Source of the DNA: JBJXFK01 sp046155505
GTDB taxonomy: Bacteria > Planctomycetota > Phycisphaerae > UBA1845 > Fen-1342
Reading direction: 5' to 3'
Length of the DNA stretch: 49,678 bases
Assembly (NCBI GenBank): GCA_046155505.1
Contig: JBJXFK010000184.1
Coordinates: 1 to 49,678 of the forward strand
How positions within the stretch are numbered: position 1 is the first letter of the stretch; the number at the start of each line of letters is the position of its first letter. Position numbers and translations under genes: made by a program. The notes under the pieces are model-generated. The model was not told where the DNA came from. It saw only the letters and a program-made list of their open reading frames with translations, and ran no database searches. Below are positions 16,959 through 23,431 of the stretch, piece by piece.

Positions 16959-18170
16959 ATGTGCGTTCAACTGGACCGATCCGCCGCGCGGCGACGCGCC
17001 CGCGAACTGGGTGTACGCGCCGTCATCGGAACCCACTCGTCGGATACGGTTCGCTTGCGGTCGCGATCACTCGCTAGCGCTTCGCGTTCGGGTTCGGTGC
17101 GGGCGTTTACACTCATTGAGCTCCTCGTCGTCATTGCCATCATCGCGTTGCTCATTGCCATACTGCTGCCTGCGCTCGACGCCGCTCGCCAGGCCGGCAA
17201 GCGGGCCAAGTGTCTCGCCAATTTGTCGGCGATCGGCAAGGGCATGCAGAGCTACGCGTCGGAGGACAAGCGGGAACTGCTCATTCCGATCCACCCGCGC
17301 CAGGCGAATCAGGCCGATCGCGAGTCGGCATATTTTTACCGTACCGTTGAATGGTTCGCCTACGGCGGCCGGTCGGCCCCCGAACCGTTCATCGCCACCG
17401 CTCAATTGCAGATTCCGCCCGCGCCGGGCGGCGCCGAACGGCACATCGACGACAGCGGCGACTATGGCGCGAAGACCCGCCCGCTCAACCGCTATCTCTA
17501 TCGCGACATCTACGGCTCGACCGACGCGACCGTCAGCGACAGTTCGCAGTCGCGCGGCGAAAATCTCGAACTTTTCCGCTGCCCGTCCGACACGGGTTAT
17601 CCCGAATCGATCAAGATCGACGATTCGCCGCTCGGCAACGCCGAACGGCCCTGCTATGACACGATTGGCAACAGCTATCGCGCCAGTCTCGCGGGCTTTC
17701 ACACCGACCAAACGTGGTTCTCGCTGGGCATGGCGGGGCACAAACTTTCGGCGTTTCAGCAGGCATCGCGGCAGGTCGTCGCCGGCGAGCCGACCTGGTT
17801 CAACATGATCCGTTGGGACGACATCAATCAGGGCGGCGATCGCGTCGATGATTCGGTCGTGCTAACCGGATGGCATCGCCGGCTTTTCGTCGACAATGTG
17901 CTCTACGGCGATGGCTCGGCTCGCGAGACAAACGCAGCGGGGCTGCTTTCGCCGGACGCGACGACCGCACTGGCGATGGGAATGGAGGAGAACAATGCCA
18001 AGCTGCTCAGCCGCGGCCCGCGCTGGCAGATCGACAATTGGCCGGTACCGGGCGTGAAGATTCGCGGCGGGTTTCCTGGACAGAATCCGTCGGTAAACGT
18101 CGGTGCGATCGGTGCGATTTCGACACGATTTTGGCCGTTCGCGGGTGCGAAGGACATTCGGCGGCAGTGA
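16959..18170 (+). CDS. prepilin-type N-terminal methylation protein (DUF1559-like)
   Basis: A 403-residue type IV pseudopilin-like protein. The signal is FTLIELLVVIAIIALLIAILLPAL with the invariant E at position +5, followed by an amphipathic helix (DAARQAGKRAKCLANLSAIGKGMQSYASED). Planctomycetes have many such proteins with a large variable extracellular C-terminal domain; here the phrase LFVDNVLYGDGSARE is the typical 'display/record' end region. Start is uncertain: ATG 16959 has GAGGTG upstream but gives a long basic leader of about 47 residues before the cleavage site; a non-ATG start closer to 17060 is possible. Export and assembly would need prepilin peptidase and a type II-like machine outside the window. 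Confidence 0.82.
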   Translation: MCVQLDRSAARRRARELGVRAVIGTHSSDTVRLRSRSLASASRSGSVRAFTLIELLVVIAIIALLIAILLPALDAARQAGKRAKCLANLSAIGKGMQSYASEDKRELLIPIHPRQANQADRESAYFYRTVEWFAYGGRSAPEPFIATAQLQIPPAPGGAERHIDDSGDYGAKTRPLNRYLYRDIYGSTDATVSDSSQSRGENLELFRCPSDTGYPESIKIDDSPLGNAERPCYDTIGNSYRASLAGFHTDQTWFSLGMAGHKLSAFQQASRQVVAGEPTWFNMIRWDDINQGGDRVDDSVVLTGWHRRLFVDNVLYGDGSARETNAAGLLSPDATTALAMGMEENNAKLLSRGPRWQIDNWPVPGVKIRGGFPGQNPSVNVGAIGAISTRFWPFAGAKDIRRQ

Positions 18171-18207
18171 CGCGCTCGTGACGCGACGCGGTTCAGATTC
18201 GGCGCGA

Positions 18208-18231
18208 TTGGTGGGCGATGCCCACCCTACG
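18208..18231. repeat. REP-like GTGGGC dyad
   Basis: TGGTGGGCGATGCCCACCC (GTGGGC/GCCCAC with a 3-base centre) followed by TACG. The same element occurs four times at 27947-28092. The stop codon of the minus-strand epimerase (18227-18229) is part of the repeat. Confidence 0.8.
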
Positions 18232-19285
18232 ACGAACTAGATACGAGCTCTTGCTTCCGCGGCGACTTCGGCAACTCGCCGATCTGCTCGCGATACCACT
18301 TCACCGTCATCGGTATGCCGACGTCATAGGTAACGGTCGACTTCCAGCCCAACACCCTGCGCGCCTTTTCCGCCGGAAAATATGACCGCCGACCCATGAG
18401 CCACACGGCATAGCGCGTCACAAACGGCGGCTTCTTCGAGTTGAACAGGTGTCCGAGGCATTCCATGAGGAAGCCGACGAAATACGCCGCGGCATACGGG
18501 GCATGGTGCTTCACCCGCGGCGCGCCGAGCGCGTCGGCCAGCATGTCGAAATACTGCTTTTGCTGCATCTCGCCGTCGTTGCTGATATTGAACGCCTGGC
18601 CGATGCCCTCTTTCATGTGGGCGGCCATGATCGCGGCTTCGGCGATGTTGCCGGCGTAGACGACGTTCAGGCGGTTGTTGCCGGGGCCGAGGATTTTGGC
18701 CGTTCCGGCCTTGATCATGCCCGCGAGGCGGAAAATCGTGGTGCGGTCGCGCGGTCCGTAGATCCACGCCGGGCGAATAATGGTCGTTTCGATCTTGCCG
18801 CTCTGGTGCGCGGCCCAGACGCGATTCTCGGCCTCGACCTTTGAGCGCGTGTAATACGCCCACTTGTACATCTTGTAGCCCAGGCCGTGCTTCTCGCCGT
18901 ACTCTTCGTCGACCGTGATGTCTTTCGTGTGATAGCCGTAGACGCTGATCGAGCTCACATGCACGAACCGTCGGACGCGGGCGTCGATCGCGGCCGTCAC
19001 GAGATTCTGCGTGCCGTCGATGGTGATCGCCTGAAACTCCTCCCACGGCCCCCAGTCGCCGACACGGGCGGCGGCGTGATAGACCACGTCGCAGCCTTCG
19101 CACGCCTTCTTGAGCGAGACGGGGTCGGTCACGTCGCCGTAGACGTACTCGACGTCTTGCGTGTCGAGCCACGAGCGGTCGCTGTTCTTGCGAATCAGCA
19201 CGCGGACGCGCTTGTCGCGGAGACGCAGTTGTTCGACGATGTGCGATCCGAGCAGTCCGGTGGCCCCGGTGACGAGGTTCATCAT
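18227..19285 (-). CDS. NAD(P)-dependent epimerase/dehydratase (extended SDR)
   Basis: A 352-residue extended short-chain dehydrogenase. The N-terminal Rossmann motif TGATGLLGSH binds NAD(P). Further motifs: YGDVTDPVSLKKAC, VYHAAARVGDW, FVHVSSISVYGY, and catalytic YYTRSK (Y-x3-K), then IIRPAWIYGPRD. The C-terminal substrate lobe (NRLNVVYAGNIAEAAIMAA, FNISNDG) is like sugar-nucleotide epimerases and 3-beta-hydroxysteroid-type dehydrogenases. A weak amphipathic segment (YAAAYFVGFLMECLGHLF) may touch membrane. The exact substrate is not identifiable. ATG 19285 begins MMNLVTGATG with little upstream alternative. Its TAG stop lies inside a REP-like dyad and the last residues (VSSSS) look repeat-derived. 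Confidence 0.88.
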   Translation of the reverse strand: MMNLVTGATGLLGSHIVEQLRLRDKRVRVLIRKNSDRSWLDTQDVEYVYGDVTDPVSLKKACEGCDVVYHAAARVGDWGPWEEFQAITIDGTQNLVTAAIDARVRRFVHVSSISVYGYHTKDITVDEEYGEKHGLGYKMYKWAYYTRSKVEAENRVWAAHQSGKIETTIIRPAWIYGPRDRTTIFRLAGMIKAGTAKILGPGNNRLNVVYAGNIAEAAIMAAHMKEGIGQAFNISNDGEMQQKQYFDMLADALGAPRVKHHAPYAAAYFVGFLMECLGHLFNSKKPPFVTRYAVWLMGRRSYFPAEKARRVLGWKSTVTYDVGIPMTVKWYREQIGELPKSPRKQELVSSSS

Positions 19286-19499
19286 TACTTATCCATGCAG
19301 GAAACAAGCGCCTCGCGCGGGCGGGAGAACGCCGACGTTCGCGCCGCAGCCTCGACTCAGACAGAGAATTTGCGAATCACGCAACCGAGCCGACTCGTGC
19401 GGGATGATAATCGAACGGGCGGAGCGGTGGGATCGGTCCAGGGTGTAATCGGTCACACCGCGGCGGCGCGCTGCGTCCGGCCCGCTCGATTGCTTACGC

Positions 19500-19545
19500 A
19501 AAAAAATGCAAAGCCGCTCGGTTCACTTTCGGTGAACCGAGCGGC
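19500..19545 (-). terminator. strong intrinsic terminator, minus strand, without obvious gene
   Basis: A perfect 14-bp stem, GCCGCTCGGTTCAC (19513-19526) and GTGAACCGAGCGGC (19532-19545), 5-base loop; on the minus strand it is followed by TTTGCA and seven T (19506-19500). The only minus gene upstream, ribBA, already ends at its own terminator at 19754-19796, so this one ends another transcript or attenuates the epimerase gene. Confidence 0.85.
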
Positions 19546-19753
19546 CCCAGGCGCATTCGCCGCGACGCGCTACCGAGCGAGGGCCGCCGGCAGACGTCGC
19601 GTCAAACAACGGCCTGCGTGGAGCTTGCGTGCGTCGAGCGTCTGCGACCGGCCTGGGAGTGAGAACTGACCAATCGTCCGCCCGGGCATTGCATCTCACC
19701 GCAGCCCGTCTCCTTCTACTCAGTGATAGCGTCAAACGGGGGGCGTGGCGTGC
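19546..19753 (-). other. possible untranslated transcript or leader between two terminators
   Basis: 208 bases between two minus-strand terminators with no plausible protein: a short frame here is Arg-rich and lacks a Shine-Dalgarno site. TTGACG (minus, near 19736) could be a -35 but no clear -10 follows at 16-18 bases. A small RNA or attenuated leader of the epimerase is possible. I do not recognise SRP RNA, RNase P RNA, 6S or tmRNA signatures. Confidence 0.3.
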
Positions 19754-19796
19754 AAAAAATCCGGGAGATCGGATGATATGCAGCCCGATTTTTTTG
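19754..19796 (-). terminator. ribBA terminator, probably bidirectional
   Basis: Imperfect inverted repeat AAAAAATCCGGG ... CCCGATTTTTTT (19754-19796), with an inner ATCGG/CCGAT stem. A- and T-tracts on both sides allow termination in either direction. It lies about 35 bases after the ribBA stop. Confidence 0.75.
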
Positions 19797-19829
19797 CGAC
19801 AGGTCTAACGCCCGTCGCCGGTCGGCCGA

Positions 19830-21098
19830 TCAAACATTCCGCAAGTCGTGGCCCATCTTGTGCTTCTTGGTTTCGAGATACCGCCGATTGACCGCGTTCG
19901 GGGCGATCTCCAGCGGCAGCTGCTCGACTACATCCAGGCCGTAAACCGCCAGGCGGTTCACTTTTTTGGGGTTGTTGGTCAAAATGCGCAGCTTCGATAG
20001 CCCGATGTCCCGCAAGATGTGAGCACCGACACCATAATCTCGACGATCGACCGGCAGCCCGAGCGCCGTATTGGCGTCCGCCGTATCCAGCCCCTGATCC
20101 TGCAACCGATATGCCTTGAGCTTGTTCACCAGCCCGATGCCGCGGCCTTCCTGTCGCAGGTAGACGAGCGCCCCGCGACCTTCAGCCGCGATCCGCGCCA
20201 TCGCCACCCTCAGCTGCTCGCCGCACTCGCAGCGCATCGAGCCGAATACGTCACCTGTGAGGCATTCGGAATGCACGCGGATGAGCACGGGGTCGAGGAT
20301 CTGCGGCACATTGCCCGACTCGTCGGCTCGGCCCACGTCGCCGAAGCACAGCGCACAATGCGTGCCGCTGTCGGCGCTCGACTTGTAGGCGATGAGCCGC
20401 CAGGTGCCGAACTCATTCGGAAGATCCACCTCTTCGAGCCGCTGCACGATGCGTTCGCGCTGGATGCGATATTCGATCAGGTCGGCGATCGTACACATCT
20501 TCACGCCGTGCTGCGCGCAGAACCGCGTCAGGTCGGGCACGCGGGCCATCGTGCCGTCGTCGTTCAGGACTTCGATGATCGCGGCGGCGGGCATCAGCCC
20601 GGCGAGGCGACACAGATCGACCGAGCCTTCGGTCTGCCCGGCGCGCACCAGCACGCCGCCGTCGCGGGCGGTCAGCGGGTTGACATGGCCCGGTCGCACG
20701 AAATCGCTCGGCTGCGACTCGCTCTGCACCGTGTGCTTGATGGTGATCGCGCGATCTGACGCGGATACGCCCGTCCCGACGCCGAGTTTCGGCGCTCCGT
20801 CGATCGTGATCGTGAAGGCCGTGCCGAGCGAGGTTGTGTTCTGCGCCACTTGCGGCGTCAATTGCAACTGCTCGCATCGCGTGCGGGTGAGCGCGACACA
20901 AAGCGTGCCCCGCCCAAATCGCAACATGAAGTTGATCGCGTCGGGCGTCGCGAACTCGGCCGGCAGCACCAGATCGCCTTCGTTCTCGCGATTCTCGTCA
21001 TCGCACAGAATGACCATGCGACCGGCCTTCAGCTCGTCGAGAATTTCGCTGATGGGGCTGAATGGGCTGTCGGGTGAGGTAGGCTTTCGGTTGGGCAT
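19830..21098 (-). CDS. ribBA: bifunctional DHBP synthase / GTP cyclohydrolase II RibBA
   Basis: Supplies both starting branches of riboflavin synthesis: 3,4-dihydroxy-2-butanone 4-phosphate from ribulose 5-phosphate and the pyrimidine from GTP. 422 residues. The N-terminal RibB domain (about 13-210) has DDENRENEGDLV, FGRGTLCVAL, and VNPLTARDGGVLVRAGQTEG. The C-terminal RibA domain (about 218-422) has the zinc cysteines in CLTGDVFGSMRCECG, LVYLRQEGRGIGL and the signature DYGVGAHILRDIGLSKLRIL. Both active sites look intact. ATG 21098 has CTGGAG about 10 bases upstream. No FMN riboswitch was seen in the 45 bases before it. It is a single gene with its own terminator. Confidence 0.97.
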   Translation of the reverse strand: MPNRKPTSPDSPFSPISEILDELKAGRMVILCDDENRENEGDLVLPAEFATPDAINFMLRFGRGTLCVALTRTRCEQLQLTPQVAQNTTSLGTAFTITIDGAPKLGVGTGVSASDRAITIKHTVQSESQPSDFVRPGHVNPLTARDGGVLVRAGQTEGSVDLCRLAGLMPAAAIIEVLNDDGTMARVPDLTRFCAQHGVKMCTIADLIEYRIQRERIVQRLEEVDLPNEFGTWRLIAYKSSADSGTHCALCFGDVGRADESGNVPQILDPVLIRVHSECLTGDVFGSMRCECGEQLRVAMARIAAEGRGALVYLRQEGRGIGLVNKLKAYRLQDQGLDTADANTALGLPVDRRDYGVGAHILRDIGLSKLRILTNNPKKVNRLAVYGLDVVEQLPLEIAPNAVNRRYLETKKHKMGHDLRNV

Positions 21099-21143
21099 CG
21101 CGGACGACTCCAGGAATACGGTGACGAATCACCGAATTGTATC

Positions 21144-21620
21144 TCATTCGATGTCGCGTCGATTGAGCAGATACTCACGGAATGAGCGCAGTCGCTCGAG
21201 CGATTCGCGGTCCTTCTTCCGGTTGGCAGCCGCCTTGCTGTTAATGATGTCGTCGATGTGGCAAACCGGAAATCCGTCGCGCTCCATCCGCCGACCCCAT
21301 GCGTCGCTGAATCGCTCGATTCCGTCGGGAGCGAAGATCAAGTCGAGATCGAACGGACCGTTCTTGAGCTGAACAAAATCCTTCCCGCGTCGTATTTCGT
21401 CCGCCTCCGACTCGGTCAGCACGAAGCCCAGCTCGCGCAACGCCGCGACGAGCGCGGCACCATTCTGCGGCGACTTTTCAGGGAAGACATCAGCGTCTTG
21501 CGTCGTGTCCGGGTAGCCGAGCAGGATCGCCCCGGACTTGCCGAGGAACAGGTAACGGCAGCCGTGACGTGCAAACACGTCGCGTATCTCCGCCGCCTGG
21601 CGATATTCAAACGCGGCCAT
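21144..21620 (-). CDS. nucleotidyltransferase-like protein (158 aa)
   Basis: A soluble protein of 158 residues that looks like the minimal nucleotidyltransferase fold found in DUF6036/AbiEii-like antitoxin-type proteins. The key region is YLFLGKSGAILLGYPDTTQDADVFP, with a G-(K/G)-S-A-like helix then T-x-D-A-D, the usual metal-binding dyad. A later carboxylate stretch, GPFDLDLIF, supplies the third acidic strand. The C terminus is very basic and helical (NSKAAANRKKDRESLERLR), which resembles the 'K-x-x-A-x-R-x-K-D-x-x-D' tail of that group. It overlaps the upstream 74-aa gene by 14 bases, implying translational coupling. Biochemical activity is not proven. Confidence 0.72.
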   Translation of the reverse strand: MAAFEYRQAAEIRDVFARHGCRYLFLGKSGAILLGYPDTTQDADVFPEKSPQNGAALVAALRELGFVLTESEADEIRRGKDFVQLKNGPFDLDLIFAPDGIERFSDAWGRRMERDGFPVCHIDDIINSKAAANRKKDRESLERLRSFREYLLNRRDIE

Positions 21621-21831
21621 AGCCCAGCCAATCCGGCAGGTTCGCTTCGCACCAGCGCCGATATGCTTCCATCGAATCGAACGACCGAAATCGGGCGTCG
21701 TCCATCACCGGCTTGTACGTCTTGATAAATGCGTACTTCAGCCTCTGCTCGAGCGGTCGCCGCGCGGCTGCTTCGAACTCGGCGAGCCACTCGGGCGGGA
21801 TTTCGGGTCGGTCATTCGGTGGTTCACTCAT
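21607..21831 (-). CDS. small partner protein of the nucleotidyltransferase-like gene (74 aa)
   Basis: 74 residues, Pro/Glu-rich at the start (SEPPNDRPEIPPEWLAEFE), then a helical body (LEQRLKYAFIKTYKPVM) and an aromatic C terminus (FRSFDSMEAYRRWCEANLPDWLGYG). Start ATG 21831 is one base after the uvrC TGA (TGA-A-ATG on the minus strand), and the end overlaps the next gene by 14 bases, so uvrC and these two form one tight transcript. Size and coupling recall a toxin-antitoxin or regulator-enzyme pair, but I do not recognise the family. The small size is balanced by host-like codon use and precise overlaps. Confidence 0.65.
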   Translation of the reverse strand: MSEPPNDRPEIPPEWLAEFEAAARRPLEQRLKYAFIKTYKPVMDDARFRSFDSMEAYRRWCEANLPDWLGYGRV

Positions 21832-21832
21832 T

Positions 21833-23287
21833 TCAGTTGATTGTACCGTCTTCAGCCGCCGGCTCGTCGGTACTCTCCACCTTTCGACGCCGACCCGGCG
21901 GACGGCGACCCGCTGCGACGTCCTCGTCAAATGTCCGCTTCTTGCGCAGCATGTGGTGATAGTACTGCCCGAAGCGATGCGCCTCGTCGCGCACCTGCTG
22001 CAATAGTCGCAGCGCTTCATTGTTTCGCGGCAGCTTCAGCGGCTTTGATTTGGCCTGGATGTAGATTTCCTCTTCGCGCTTGGCCAGTGAAATCACCATC
22101 GCCGGCTTCACCGCCCTGCCCGCCTCGGTTTCGATCGCGTGATGCAGGTTTTCGAACGCCTCCATCGCGGCGTGCAGTTGACCGAGGCCGCCGTCGATGA
22201 GGATGACATCCGGGAACAACTCCTCGGCGCTGGCCGCGTGGCGATAGCGACGCACGATCACCTCGCGAATCATGGCGTAGTCGTCGACGCCCGCGACCGT
22301 GCGAATCTTGAACCTGCGATAGCCGTTCTTGAACGGGCGACCGTCGATGAAGCAGACCAGCGAACCGACGGACTCTTCACCTTGCAACGTGGCGATGTCG
22401 ATTCCTTCGATCACGCGCGGGCGCTCGGGCAGTTCGAGCAGCGCGCCGAGTTTTTCGAGGCCCATCGTCGGATCGATGTAGAACACCTCGGGCTGTACAT
22501 CGCGATCGACGTCGCCCGAGAGTGCGAGCGACTGAATCGCCTTCAGGCGATCGCGGAGCGTGGCCGCGTCTTCGAAGCGTTTCTCCTCGGCGGCGGACTT
22601 CATATCGCGCGTGAGTTCACGGATCAGCGCGCTGCGTTTGGAGTTCAGCAATTTCGACAGGCGCTTGATGTCCTCGCCATACTTTTCGCGGCTGATGAGA
22701 TCGGCGCAGGGCGCGGTGCATTGATTGATCGCGTGCAGCAGGCAGGGGCGGAAATAGCGGCGTTTCTCGTCGGTCTCCAGAATCTCCAACTCGCATGTGC
22801 GGAATTTGAACGCTTTTTGCAGGGCGTTGACCGCATCGCGCAGGCCCGCGGCGCTGGTGAACGGCCCCCAGAGTTTGCTGCCCTTGATCCGCGGCGAGCG
22901 CGTGACATAGACGCCGGGAAAATCGTCGCCGGTGGTGATCTCGAGATACGGAAAACTCTTGTCGTCTTTCAGCCGCTCGTTGTAGGCGGGCTGAATGTCC
23001 TTGATCAGGCGGTTTTCCTGGAGCAGGGCGTCGACCTCGGTGTCGCACTCGAGGATGTCGATGTCGACGGCCAGTGCCGCCATGTGGGCGATTTCGGGGC
23101 CGCGCGTGGTGAGCAGATCGGCGGAGTTCTGGAAATAGCTGCTGACGCGCGAACGCAGGTCGCGGGCCTTGCCGACATAGAGCACGACGCCCGTCGCGTC
23201 TTTCATCAGGTAGACGCCGGGGGATTTGGGAAAGTGCGCGATCTTGTCGCGGAGTTTCTCGATGCGTGCGTCGTCGCGTGCGCTCAT
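21833..23287 (-). CDS. uvrC: excinuclease ABC subunit UvrC, lacking the HhH domain
   Basis: Makes the two incisions of nucleotide excision repair. 484 residues, against about 600 in most bacteria. Present: GIY-YIG domain (residues about 20-60: GVYLMKD, VLYVGKARDLR), the 4Fe-4S cysteines C165, C182, C190 and C194, the UVR segment binding UvrB (about 225-258), and the RNase H-like nuclease with D297 (GIDIATLQG), D336, D365 (ILIDGGLGQ) and H437 (RDEAHRF). Missing: the two helix-hairpin-helix motifs that normally follow H437; the protein instead ends in a short basic and acidic tail. ATG 23287 is clear. Two small genes follow without gap. Confidence 0.95.
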   Translation of the reverse strand: MSARDDARIEKLRDKIAHFPKSPGVYLMKDATGVVLYVGKARDLRSRVSSYFQNSADLLTTRGPEIAHMAALAVDIDILECDTEVDALLQENRLIKDIQPAYNERLKDDKSFPYLEITTGDDFPGVYVTRSPRIKGSKLWGPFTSAAGLRDAVNALQKAFKFRTCELEILETDEKRRYFRPCLLHAINQCTAPCADLISREKYGEDIKRLSKLLNSKRSALIRELTRDMKSAAEEKRFEDAATLRDRLKAIQSLALSGDVDRDVQPEVFYIDPTMGLEKLGALLELPERPRVIEGIDIATLQGEESVGSLVCFIDGRPFKNGYRRFKIRTVAGVDDYAMIREVIVRRYRHAASAEELFPDVILIDGGLGQLHAAMEAFENLHHAIETEAGRAVKPAMVISLAKREEEIYIQAKSKPLKLPRNNEALRLLQQVRDEAHRFGQYYHHMLRKKRTFDEDVAAGRRPPGRRRKVESTDEPAAEDGTIN

Positions 23288-23354
23288 TGCGGGGAATTAT
23301 AGAGGGCGACGGCGACTCGGCGGACGCGACGAGCCGGGCGCCCATCGAGATCAC

Positions 23355-23390
23355 GAAAAAGCCACGGTGCAGCAAGTAGCCGCACCGTGG
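23355..23390 (-). terminator. intrinsic terminator of the blaI-M56 operon
   Basis: CCACGGTGC (23362-23370) pairs with GCACCGTGG (23382-23390), 11-base loop; on the minus strand it is followed by CTTTTTC. It lies about 40 bases after the stop of the M56 gene. Confidence 0.8.
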
Positions 23391-23431
23391 GATTGAGGGC
23401 CAAAACGAAAATCCGTCGCGCTCGGCGCAGG

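Noticed and set aside
22139..23302. 387-residue plus-strand open frame
   Set aside because: Antisense to uvrC, which has all catalytic residues.
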